Assembly (NCBI GenBank): GCA_963920765.1
Contig: OY987250.1
Span: 13,818,409-13,882,408, forward strand
Source of the DNA: Ulota crispa
Taxonomy: Eukaryota; Streptophyta; Bryopsida; Orthotrichales; Orthotrichaceae
Direction: 5' to 3'
Length of the DNA: 64,000 nucleotides
Shown: one piece after another, positions 47,096-58,700 of the stretch
Numbering within the stretch: position 1 is the stretch's first letter
Layout of the letters: every line of letters begins with the position of its first letter
Translations under genes and position numbers: made by a program
Notes under the pieces: model-generated
The model's database searches: none
What the model saw: the letters and a program-made list of their open reading frames with translations, nothing else
Told to the model about the DNA's origin: nothing

Positions 47096-47670
47096 AGGGA
47101 AAACATAAAAACTCCCCTTTAATTCTTTCAAAAAATCAAACATACCCCTAAATTATTTGAAATATACAAAATACCCTTGACTTTATGTAGGAATATCAAT
47201 TGTATCCCTAGTTCTTAGGGACCCTCAAGTATTATGAAACATCAAATATACCCTTGTGTTATTTGAATTATAAAAAATATCCCTAACTCTCTTGTGCCTC
47301 TTTTTGCAAATTTTGGTCAATACTTGGATGATAATGAAAGTACAAAAACTAGATGTAAGTTGAATGCAAGCCAAATCTTGGAAGCAATCTGTTTATGCTT
47401 TATATAGGATGTTTGCATGTAAGTATATTGTGGTCATAGTCATTGCCGTGATTACATTGCAATTTTTGTTGTCATTTTGATATTTAAAATAAATTGCAAC
47501 GAAGAGGCACAAAGAATTAGGGATATTCATGATATTCTCAAAGACAACTAGGAGTAAAATTGATAGTCCTACACAAAGCTAGGGGTATTTTTTATATTTC
47601 AAATAATACAGGGATATGTTTGATTTTTGAAAGAATTGAGGGGCATTTTTTATAATTTTCTTTGTTTTTT
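47096..47670. mobile_element. MITE-like element with GGGAAAACATAAAAACTCCCC ends (in parts)
   Basis: AAACATAAAAACTCCCCTTTA on the left is roughly answered by GGGGCATTTTTTATAATTTTC on the right. The ATACCCCTA motif recurs inside. Related to 42605..43100. Confidence 0.5.
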
Positions 47671-50002
47671 TACAGTATGTACCAAATAAGCACTTCAAAA
47701 TTCATTTTCTTTCCATGGTGACTCATTCCTTTCAAACTCAATGATTTCTGCAACTGTTATTATTTTGGTTATATCCGCGGTTTTAAAAAATAACTGGAGA
47801 GGATGAGATTCTTCATTCTTTTGAACGTCACTAAGAACAATATATAGAATTGTGTTGTTGTTGCATGAGAATACGCATTTGAATAGTATAATAATCACAT
47901 GTAATTTATGCAAACACAAATATTATACTGCGAGTGTAATGATAATTTTTCTATTGTGATCACATAAAAAACACAAAAAGAGAGTCACTTGTACGAAGAT
48001 CGTATTCAACTTTGAGATATCTTTTGTAATATTCAAAATTAAACCGTCATAACATATTTCTATATATTTAAAAAAAGTATTCGTGTTTCGTCTCTACAAT
48101 CTTTGATGAGCAAAAATCAACTTTTGCAAATAATTATGTTGCACAAAACCCTGAATCTATAGATTACAAATACTTTTACAAGGCATTTTCTAAAACCATG
48201 CATATAACTATGCATTCAAAATTAACTACTCTATAAGATGTAATATAACTCTAAAGGCTTGTTAACACCAATTGTGATGAATTTAGGTGCAAGTTGGTAT
48301 CAAATTTTATAACAATAGAATAAACTTCTAAATGCATCATATTCATATGGAGAAAACATGTAGTTTTTTAATCAGCAAAACCTTTCTTGGAAATAGAGTC
48401 AATGCATTTTGAATATTGTCCCAGATACCATCAAAATTTATAGCAAAATTACATTTGTAAAATATTTGAACAGCAAACCATTGTTTAGATATGACCTAAT
48501 GAGTTTTCATGTTATTCTTGCATCGCACCACTTGACATTGACTTCAGTACATGCATGTGATATTATTTTTCAAGCAATTGCTAAAGCAACATCCTCAAAT
48601 TGTTAATGCAATATCCCAAGTCCACTTCCATATGCCATGCAAATGGCACAAAGACTAGGAGCAAGGTCTTGTTGTCAAGGAAGGTGGCCCAAATCACAAT
48701 GGAAGTGCACTTGCTATTATAAATTGTTGCCAAACAATCCACATTATATAGCTTGTTTGGATTTTGTCAAATTTTGATATGATGCAATTTGTTCAAATGA
48801 TGTGTTTTTAGTTTCTTACCATTTTCAAATTTTTTGTTTTTTGGCCAAAAGTGTGAACATCAATGTGCAAGCTTTGGTGTCAACATTCATAAGAGTCACG
48901 TGCCCACCTGGATGTCAAGTGAATAAGATGAGGGTGTTGCTTTTGCAATTCCCTTTTTTGATACTACTTATTATCCAAATGTCAATCCGATACCTTTTTA
49001 CTGTTGTAAAGTAATTTTTTTTGGTGAAATTATTTTGTTGGGCATGGGAACAACTTTATAATTATTGTGAACCAACAAGACATGTGATTCAAAATAGAGA
49101 ATACGAAATCTCAAGTTAGGCATAGTGGCTTATACACCTTATCTGTGGAGCTAAGGTAGATTTTTTTTGTTATCATAACCAAGGATTAACACCTAGTGAA
49201 CCAACTGTTTGTTCAACAAACACTTGAAAATTTGGGTAGGGTCATATGAAGTTAATTTTTATTGGATGTTCTCCAAATTGTTATGTATTCTGCAAGTGGG
49301 AATGTAATTTTTTTCTCAAATTGAGAGCCTGATTTGAGAGTTATGATGCCCAAGAGGATGTGGGTAGCTTAGGCAGTTTGGGCAGCTTTAGAGGATCTTA
49401 TGCTAAAACTTTCATTAATTTTGAAATTGGCATGTATGTAATTCATAAAATACAGTATACAATTGTCAAAAAATAAAATGGAGCTCTCAAATTGTATTGT
49501 GAGAGGAGTCAAACTTTGATGACTATGTCTATAGGTAGTTTACCCTATTATCACTCTATTCCTATTATCACATCTCTATCTTCATAAATTCATATCTTTT
49601 AGGATTTAGTTTCAAATCCAAGTTTACATGTATTGCAAGAATGGCCTTAGAATCCTTTACTAGTAGTGCAATTTTTGTTCCATTTGACCAAAATTTGCAA
49701 AAGATATAGCATATTAGATATGAAGACCTTAGTTAGACATACAATTTATTGCCCCAATGCCTTAGCTATAGCAATGTTAGTTGCAAAATACCAAAAACAA
49801 ATAAAAATTGTCAACTAAATTAGCACTTATAGATGACCATAGAGGTCAAGGAAAGGAAGAAGAAGTTTAAAGATGAATATGACAAAATATTATCATGTAT
49901 GACACTGACAACCTCTAAGGAAGTGATAATATGGCAATTTCAAATTTGAGTGGAACCTTGACCTTACCTCATTGAAACCTTGATATCTCATACTTCACTC
50001 AT
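47671..50002. other. Long AT-rich stretch, nothing identified
   Basis: No convincing ORF, terminal inverted repeat or tandem repeat in about 2.3 kb. Confidence 0.5.
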
Positions 50003-50927
50003 TTAACCCCTAAAGGACCAAGCAAAGTTTTCACCAAAAACTCTTCAAAATTGCCATTTTTAGAGCATGAACCAAATTTGAAACCAAATTTTTTTAAATG
50101 CATATGTGACCGTAGGATCTTGTAGAATAATAGTTTTAGAAGATGTGAAAAAAATTTCAGAGTTTTCCACCTCGTGGATTGGAAGTTAGAATGGTTTGAA
50201 TATTCAAAAATGTCTTGTGAAAAACTGGGCAGCTACCCTTTTGAAGGTGAAATTCCTAAGGAAAAAAGGCCATGTGGGTGGTGCTTCTCTAAACTCCTTA
50301 TCTTGCCTAAGTAAAGTACATGCCAAAAAAATTTCAAATCATTTGGAGTTGTATGACATATGAAAAAAAAATTAGTAAGGAAAAAAAAGTAAATAATGAT
50401 TTAAAACACAAGATTGTTAAGAATTTAATAAATTAAACAAAAAATACCAATCCCAATGGTCATGATGTTGTAATAAACAATATTCATCCTTTGGTTTTGT
50501 TTTTTTTCCAAAATGTTGAAAATTGAGTAAAATAAAGGACTTCAAAGTTTATTTTGGAGTAGATAATCTATAACTACCCGCAAACAAAAAATCCTCATAA
50601 ATTTCATCTTGTTGATCTAAACGGAATAATTCAAAGCTTCCTACATTCACATAAATCTCCTAAACCCATTTTAAATTTTTGTTTTTGAAGAAAGCGATTT
50701 TTAAAAATTTGCTCGAGCTGCTCGCTGAACATAAAAAACAACATATTAGACCATGACTTTTTACTCATAATTCCAAATGCCATGAAGTTCAATGCATATG
50801 AAAGATAAACCTCGTCCCCACATTCTATTAAAATTTTAGCCCAAAATATGAAAAGCTCCAATCACAAGGTACCTGCCCAAAATCGCTATGTTTCTAAAAA
50901 ATCGGGGTTTGGTCCTTTAGGGGTTAA
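50003..50927 (+). mobile_element. TTAA-flanked MITE, family A, diverged copy (925 bp)
   Basis: Left end TTAACCCCTAAAGGACCAAG and right end GGTCCTTTAGGGGTTAA are perfect. Interior blocks (AAAATAAAGGACTTCAAAG, AACTACCCGCAAACAAAAA) match other A copies, but the last third differs, so it is a subfamily. Confidence 0.85.
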
Positions 50928-51952
50928 GAATTTGGAACTTGATACAAAGCCTTGACTTGATCATTTTTTAGATGAGACCATAACCCTAGATGTCATTTGA
51001 TATATTACAACTATTTTCTTATTGATTTTTGTCTAAGGCCCAATGATAATAGGGTAAACTGCTTGTAGGCGGTTTTAAGAAAACATATTTTTTTCTAGCT
51101 TTAGGCCCTATTTTCTTGCAATTTATATATTCAAAGCTCTTGAATTGTTTTTCATATATTCCAAATGTTTGTCTCTAACTTCTTACCAATCAAATTTCAA
51201 ATAAAAAACTTCCTCATTGCACAATATATCATGAAAAAATGACTAGTGTATTGCTATTTCACTTAACCTCCTTGCATTGCAAGATGATTTAGAATAAGCT
51301 AGATTCTGTATTTGCTATTGAAATTTTTTAGGAGTAGAGCTAGCATCATATCTATACTATTAAGTGGGAGGATTTTCCTATTAGTAAGTGCAGCCTTTTC
51401 TAGAACCTTCTAGATTTATTTGTTGTAAGTGGAAGCAACAAAGAAAGCCCAAAATATAAAACACCAAGTGCCTTCCAACCATGTCATTTTCCAAAAATTT
51501 ATACAGCTTCTTCGTGGAAGTTGAAACAATAGAGGATTCCCCAAATATGAAATACCAAACATCCTCCAACCATGTGCTATAAAAAAAACTCCAAGTTGCA
51601 TTATCCATGTATGTCCAACTCACGCAAAGCGTGTGCTTGTATACCAATACTTATGAATGGTCAAAAGGCTCATTTTTGTGTAGAGCAAAAACTTTACTCC
51701 AAAAGGGATCAAAATCTATTGACCTTGTTTTGCAAGAATGAAAAAATGTTGTTTTTCTCACTTCATAAGTTATAATCTCACAATCCACACGATCAAATGG
51801 GTTAATTTTTTTTGGACACATTCATTTATTTGTTTAACAGGCTTTTGTACAATTTAAATTTAGAGAAAAGATTCTATTTTCAATTTCTAACAATGCACCA
51901 AAAATTGGCAATTTTTGAGATTTTTTCTTAAAAAACACTAGGATTAAAATAA
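50928..51952. other. No feature recognised
   Basis: AT-rich. 51740..51850 has weak resemblance to 18750..18850. ORFs are not convincing. Confidence 0.4.
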
Positions 51953-52679
51953 GGGAAAATTTCATGAATACCCCTAAAGTTTGCTATAGAGATGTCCTTG
52001 GATTTTTAGATATTACACAAGTACCTTTGAACCATAATTTTGAGACGTTGGTTATATAGTGCATGTCTCTTCTTTTTCCATTGTGTACATGGTATGTGTT
52101 TCCCGTTTTATTGTACTCCTTGTTTTAACATTGGTCATGAGAGAAGTAGCTTGCATAACAAAACAAATGCTTGAAAAATTATGGACCTAAGATATTTTTG
52201 TAATTTCTAAAAAACTAAGGATATCTATATTAATCAGTCAGTTCCTAGTCAGTTAGGGTCGGGCATGACTATGATAGGGTTAGGCATGACTAGGAGAGGG
52301 TCGGGCATGACTAGGATTGGAAAGTTATAAATGGAATAAAGTAAAATCACCTATGGCTTCATTAGACGTTAACAACATGTCACTGGTAGTTGCACTATCT
52401 CTGATAGTTGCACTATCTCTGATCGTTGCACCACAACTTTCTCTCAACAAAAAGAGGACACGGGGATAGGGGGCACGGGGATAAGGGACACAAGGATAGG
52501 GGGCACGGGGATAAGGGACACGAGGATAGGGGGCACAAGGATAGGGAACACGGGAATAAGGGAATAAGGGACAAAGAATAAGAGAATAAGGGTGGAGGGC
52601 ATAATCTTGTCGTTATAACAAGTAATATACTAGTTTATGTAAATATAGCAAAAGTCACGAGTATCCATGTAATTATCCC
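51953..52679. mobile_element. MITE with GGGAAAATTTCATGAATACC ends, carrying minisatellites
   Basis: GGGAAAATTTCATGAATACC pairs with GAGTATCCATGTAATTATCCC. Same family as 32044..32789. The interior holds a ~22-bp tandem repeat (GGGTCGGGCATGACTAGGA, about three copies, 52254..52320), a short GTTGCACTATCTCTGAT repeat (52390..52430) and the GGCACGGGGATA array. Confidence 0.65.
52450..52590 (+). repeat. G-rich minisatellite
   Basis: Alternating GGGGGCACGGGGATAAG and GGACACAAGGATAG units, about eight copies, decaying to GGGAATAAG on the right. The strand asymmetry is strong (G on +, almost no C runs). Confidence 0.8.
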
Positions 52680-54044
52680 TTTAATTATTGGTAAAAAAGA
52701 AAAAGAGAAAGAGAAAAGATGGCCTTTTTAGGGATTCTCTTTTTGAACCTCTTAGGATTTAGGAAAATAATGGGATTGGCAGTTAGAAGCACCGCTTCTC
52801 CTTCCAGTACCTTCAGTGGAAGTGTCAGCTTTAATCACTTTGGTAACTTCGCCGTTTACTGTCAAGCAACAACAGCTTCAGTCTCCCTTATCTTTATCTT
52901 TACCTTCTATCTCTTCCCTTGCTGCTTCTTTATCTTCCCCCGCTTTCTTCTTTCCTGCGCTGTGCCAGCTTTTGAAACTTTTAAGCCTTTTGGGCGGGGG
53001 CGGGGGCGGGGGCGGCCTGCAATCTAATCAAACTGGCGCTTGCAGTAACATGCTGCTGGAGAGGCCGCCTTGCTGCAAAATCTGGCCAGCTCTTCGTAGC
53101 GGAGCTGCTGCCGAGTAGTAGGATTGCTGTAGAAAGCGTAGTTCGGTTGGAGTGAGTGGTGGCGATGCTGCGTGGATATGGCGTCATAGGCAGCCTGGCA
53201 GCCCGTTCGATTCCAATCACATGCGATGGTGGTCATGGTGGAGGTGCGGGCCTACTAACTTAGTCTTAGTAGTATGCTTCATGTCTTTTGTTGTACTGGA
53301 TTTTGTAGCTTTGCTTTGGAGCCTTTGGTGCTTGCATCGTGAGGCTGCGAGCCTCTCTCATCACTTCTTGCCTGGCAGCCAGCCCTCCTGATTTCTGACC
53401 TTTTGCCAGTCTGACTTTTCTGATTTTTCTGTGGTCAGGATTTTTCCTCCATTTATTTGTTTCCTGTTTCATTTAGGGCTTCCTTTTTCACGTGGACTCT
53501 TGCTACGGCTGCAGAATCATTTTTTTCTGCGTGCCTTTTATTTTCTTGGAACGCTGGAAAAGGTCATTGTCGTCGTGTGACTGACTGATGAGATGAGATG
53601 AGACGACGATGATGCGAGTGACGGGAAAATTGTTGAGAGAGCCTTAATTTTCTGCTTTTTTGAACTATAGAAAGTCAGCTGAACGAAGTGTGCAAAACAC
53701 CGATTGGAAAATAACTTAACCGGCTCAAAACCGACTAAATTTTTGAAAATTTTCTAGTAAGTATACACGGAATAGCCGGACGGTGCATTCACTAAAAGAA
53801 CCGGATGAAAATGAGAAATGTAGGTTTTTGCCGAAGAAGTCCAAAATCTCGTTCCAGTTGTTCTCTAATTTCGTTGTAATTTAATTATGGATGTCATGAA
53901 TTCCATGTAGCTGTGAGTGGAGGGAGGAATGAGGATCGTGACGAGGTAACTTAGGACGTGGTGGTCATAAGCTGGCTGGCTTAGCGGGAACGAGGATCAA
54001 TTTTATCTGTTGAGGAAGCGACGGTCGTGAGGATGCGCATGCCA
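52680..54044. other. GC-richer unique island upstream of the TPS gene
   Basis: A + strand ORF with ATG at 52769 begins MGLAVRSTASPSSTFSGS, which looks like a chloroplast transit peptide by composition (Ser/Thr-rich, few acids), but it becomes hydrophobic and stops at 53027. A minus-strand ORF (53236..53024, 70 residues) looks protein-like but unrecognised. It may be a gene fragment, a first exon, or distal promoter sequence of the TPS gene. Confidence 0.35.
52992..53015 (+). promoter_or_regulatory. Possible G-quadruplex motif
   Basis: Four G-runs of three to five bases separated by single C bases form a canonical short-loop G4 motif on the + strand. Any regulatory role is inference. Confidence 0.45.
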
Positions 54045-54333
54045 GGGCCACACAGGCCACAGCAGCCGGTTTAGAACGGATTAAGTTAAGAAAGTAAAAT
54101 GTAATTTCTGGATAATTAGGAGACAATCATTTTATCCATGCGTTTGTTTTACTAAAGATGACCGCTCCACCATTAGTTTGGAGAATATTAAAGTTTCTAA
54201 AGATTCAATACCGCCGGGTTCAAATGGAACATAATTATGAGAGTAAAAATTCAAGGGATGTACTTTTACACAAAGAAGTAAGTGCAGCCAGTTGTTGTTT
54301 TTTTACAGAACGCCGTTTTATTTGGTGTGGCCC
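54045..54333 (+). mobile_element. GGCCACACAGGC-family repeat next to the TPS promoter (289 bp)
   Basis: Left end GGGCCACACAGGCC followed by CAGCCGGTTTAGAACGG; right end TTATTTGGTGTGGCCC. Interior in family order. It is the last repeat before the TPS gene, ending about 180 bases before the GA-rich tract. Confidence 0.7.
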
Positions 54334-54514
54334 GGGTGATGAGAAGTTGCTTTATGAACAGCATCTTCCCTCAACGATTCGTCTGCGCTAATCCGTAGGC
54401 GTCGTACCTTTTGCCCTTTCTTTCCCTCTCGATCGGCTGAGGCGGTGAGATGAGATGACGGTCAGTTCCTAGGGTTGTAGTGAAAAGGGAGTGTGTGAGT
54501 GAGCGTGTGAGGGG

Positions 54515-54544
54515 GGAGAGAGAGAAAGAGAGAGAGAGAGAGAG
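54515..54544 (+). promoter_or_regulatory. GA-rich tract, probable core promoter or leader element of the TPS gene
   Basis: About 30 bases of nearly pure GA dinucleotides. Such tracts are common near plant transcription starts and bind GAGA-type factors. The transcription start itself cannot be fixed; no clear TATA box was seen. Confidence 0.45.
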
Positions 54545-55732
54545 CTATTCTAACTCACAGCCAAGTCATTTTTGGCTTGCGTTGTCCATTCATCCATAAG
54601 CTTACCTTCTTGTTTTGGACCTTATCGTACTGTGTTGTGTTTGACATCTTTTGTCAGTCTTCCCATCAGGTGGAACTTGTAAGTGGAAGCCATGTGCTAT
54701 CTAGACCTGTTGCCGGTCGCTGTGTGCTGGCGCAGACATTGGTGCATTCACAGCCGTGCTTAACTTTCGTTTCATTCTGCGCATCGTGCGTTTCTGTTCT
54801 TTGGTTTGAGCAGTTCATACTCTTGCTCTCATCGTCCTTCTTCTCATCCTCAGTAAGGGACTGGAGTCCAAGTTCGCGATCTTGTTCGGAATTGCTGAAG
54901 CGTGTGTGTTTGAACATCTTTCCCAGGAATGGTGGCTGTGCTGCAGTTTCAACATTTTCGTATTGTGACGAGTTTCTGGCTCTGCATGCGCCCCGAGCTG
55001 TTTCTTTCGTTCGAATGTTAGCTGCCATGGATAAACCAGCCAGTCAGGTCGAGCGAGATGGCTAATTCAACTCTTCTCTTACTCTGAACCATAGTTGTCA
55101 GTAGGCTGGGATCTTGCGTCGGGCCTATGGTAGCACACGATTAAGCTGAACGGGTCATTGATGATGCGAACCTTTTGACAAAGAAGCTGCCTTCTTTTGA
55201 AATCCGACATGCGAAGGAAAGGCGAACTTTCGCCTTCTGTGAAGGGAACCGCACATTCTAAGGTCTCTGGTCTAGTACCCTTGAGACCTCAATTCATTTT
55301 GACAGCGGGACGGAGGCCCTGTTAACTAGATTTTTTTTGAATGGTGAGTTCACTATGTTATGAATTTCGTGGCCACCTGCTTCAGTTCAGATGTTTTGGT
55401 AGACTGAAATGTAGGAGACTTACACGGCATGATCTATCCAGTAATTTTGTGTCATTGAAGCTGTTTGAAACGCAAAGGTTGTAAGTAGGGATTGGCTCTT
55501 TTCTAAATGAGTAAACTAGGGGTCAAAGTGGTTGATGCTCCGAGTAAAATTTTCTACTAAATCAGTTGTGAAGGCTCTTTTAGTGAGTCTCACATTGTGC
55601 CGAATTGACGATTCTTACATCAATTTCTGTAAATTCGCATCATCTGCTCTAGAGTCTTTGTTGAACTAAAGTGAGAGAAAGAATAGTAAGGTTAGTAAAA
55701 GAGATAAATTATTGGCGGAGACGAAAAGGCGT
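54545..55732 (+). other. Probable 5' leader of the TPS gene with upstream ATGs
   Basis: Non-repetitive, less AT-rich sequence between the GA tract and the start codon. Short upstream ORFs begin at 54692 (23 codons), 54929 (30 codons) and 55015 (16 codons). GTAAGT at 54679 is a possible leader-intron donor, so some of these may be spliced out. A 162-codon frame at 54577..55065 begins at TTG and is not taken as a gene. Confidence 0.4.
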
Positions 55733-58700
55733 ATGCCGTATTCTCTGGCAATAAAGACATCCGAGAGACCGATTGCATCATGGGAAGGAGACGAAAGCTC
55801 CGACCCCAACAGTATCCCCCAACGCCGATCCTCCATTCCCACATCTGGGGAGCTGAACTATCGGCATACCAATTCCTCTAACAATCTGCCCCGGACCAGC
55901 TCTGTCTCTGCGGATGAGGTTCAGCAAGAACTGTCGACCCCGAAAGTAAACTTAGCTGCATCGACAGCGTCTTCGAGGGTAGAGCGTGGGGTTGAGCGTC
56001 TGGCTAGGGAGCGGCAGGAGCGGGAGCAGCACCTGAGAAGCAACGGCTGTTACACTCCTGGTGATGAAATTGATAGGAAAAGTGATGCTCTGGGAGAGAA
56101 TGGGAGGATGGTTGGCGGCGGTGGTGGGGATGGAGTGGGGGAAAGGCTGGCTGCTATTGAGCCCCAGATCAGTCGTAGCAGAGCAGGTGTCCACACAGAC
56201 GGCTATGAAAATTCTGGAAAGCCCCATCGCAATAATCAGAGACTGTTGGTGGTGGCCAATCGCCTTCCAGTTTCAGCAATTCCACTAGATGGGGACAAGT
56301 GGGATTTACAATTGAGTGCCGGGGGTCTTGTGAGTGCACTCTTGGGTACGGCTCTTGCAACCCATAACTTTTATTAAGGAAATGTTATCTGGCTGCATTA
56401 TGGTTCCTACTTCGACTCCATGTATTGCGTGAGCTATTATTGACCACGTGTTCTGCGTAGTTGTATGGATAGATAAATACTGGTCATACATATATAGAAA
56501 GTCAGCTCTATCTTTATACTTAGCCAGGCGAATACGTAATTTGGCGGTATTGAAGAGCTTCTCAACTTGAAGTTAAAAGATTTCAATCCTAATGAGCTAC
56601 AGTACTAGACTTTTGTTTGCTCATTTGTGCTGATTTCCTGGATCCCCGTTTTGCGTTCCCCACAGTTTAGGAACATTCTATCCGATCGTGTTTAGTTGTA
56701 CTCTGTTTAGTGTATCCCTAAATACTATTCACATGGACACTGCGGGCATTGAATCTCTTTACGGACAGCTTGTTCAGCAATGGAGGATAATGTCGTGCAG
56801 GTGTGAAGCATAATTTCGAAACAAGATGGATTGGATGGGCGGGTGTTAGTGTAAAGAATGAGACCGGGCGCGCTTCTTTGACAGAAGCATTGGCTACGAA
56901 GGTAGGTCCTGAAAATCTGAGACGTAAGTCACCTGCGTGTAAGTTCTATGGCACACATATTGTAGATTTGGGGTAGGTTTTGACTCTATAACCAAATGAC
57001 AAGCTCCTTATGTATCTTTGCACTTAATTGGAAAATTTCGGTGTTGATTCTTAGAAGGAGATGTTGTAGGTTTTGCCTGTGGCTTTTTTTTAGCTTGCGT
57101 TGCATTATGTAGGGTTGCAAGAACCAAGTGCTTTTCGAATGACTCACGAATCTTACGTACGTACCACATTTCTTACGTGCTCTTGATTTGTAATTTTAGG
57201 GTTGCGTTCCAGTTTTCCTAGACGATGACACTGTTGATCAGTATTACAATGGTTACTGCAACAATGTGCTTTGGCCCCTCTTCCATTACATTGGCCTCCC
57301 TCAAGAAGATCGGCTTGCTGCCACGAGGAGCTTGGATTCACAATTCAGAGCTTATCAGCACGCTAACAAGATGTTTGCCAAAGTTATTTTTGAACAATAC
57401 CAAGTAAGTTACAGTCTGTTCTTAGCCAGAGCGCACTGTTGTGGTCGCTAGGTATTTTTGATTTTCCAGATTTTAGTTGACCGCAAGAAGCTTTTTCTCC
57501 AAGACATCTTTGTGGTAAATTTATCTGAAGGAGACATTGATCATCTATTGAAAGTTGCAGTTCAACAGTGGTAATATGCACTCCATATTGTGTAGATGCA
57601 ATATTGACGAACTGGAGACAATCTCGTTGCTGATCCCGCTGTTTTTTTTTCTGGTATTAGGAAGGTGATGTGGTATGGTGTCACGATTACCACCTCATGT
57701 GCCTCCCAGAAGAGTTGAAGAAGTTGAACCCCCATATGAAAGTTGGATGGTTCTTGCACACACCATTCCCTTCTTCTGAAATATATCGAACCTTACCACT
57801 ACGGTCAGAGCTTTTGAAGGCCGTGCTTACAGCTGATCTCATTGGGTGAGTTATCCTCTATTAAGCGACCTTTATAAATTGAAGAACGTACTGGACTCAA
57901 TATTTTTGGTGCAACGCAAGTGACGAGGAACGCACTTCTTATCTCTTGTTTAGTATGACCAATTTTTTTTTCTTCAGTAACCTTTGTTGAATCTGTTGCG
58001 TTGTGATTTTTTCCTGAGCATGTTAGTAATTGTTAAGCTCGTCTTATTTACTTTAGACTTCAGAAGGTGGTGACTCGAAATGCCTCCTGTTATATCAATT
58101 ACGGCTGTGATGCAGTTTTCACACTTATGATTATGCGAGACATTTTGTAAGCGCATGCACACGCATTTTGGGTCTGGAGGGTACACCAGAAGGTGTAGAG
58201 GACCAGGGAAAGCTCACTCGTGTTGCAGCTGTACGATTTTTGTCCACTGTCTTATGTTTAAATAGGGGTGTAAGGCTGTGCTTGCTGGGTGCTAACGTGT
58301 GGAATTATTAGTTTAATTTCTCTCGCTATATGCTGCTGCTCCGCTACTGTTATTGCTAATATATGTATTTCATAATGTCCACTTTCTTGCCTGGACTAAG
58401 AAAGTATTTGAATGCTTGGCAGTTCCCTATAGGTATAGATCCTGATAGGTTCATCAAAGCTCTAGAAACAGAGCAAGTCAAGCTGCATATCAAGGAGTTG
58501 CGGCGTTTTTTCGCTGGCAGAAAGGTACTTATGTGCTTCATTCTAAGAGCAAGTATTGTAAATTTCATCTATGTGTTCATGCATATGCTTTAGGGACCAT
58601 GTTAGAGTGTATGACACTTCAGAGGTCTGAACATCCAGATCTGATGCCGTTACCCGGAAGTTTTAGGCGTTGGAGCAAGCGCTACTTCTGTTGGAAACTT

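Noticed and set aside
1..54000. tRNA, rRNA or CRISPR features
   Set aside because: No tRNA box motifs with a foldable cloverleaf, no rRNA-like sequence, and no regularly spaced identical repeats were seen.
54577..55065. 162-codon open frame on the + strand upstream of TPS1
   Set aside because: It begins at TTG, overlaps a 120-codon minus-strand frame, shows no domain, and lies where the TPS leader is expected.
57441..57600. Possible extra exon in TPS intron 3
   Set aside because: Exons 3 and 4 join directly in frame at the conserved EQYQ-EGDVVW junction, and the intervening sequence has stops in the required frame.
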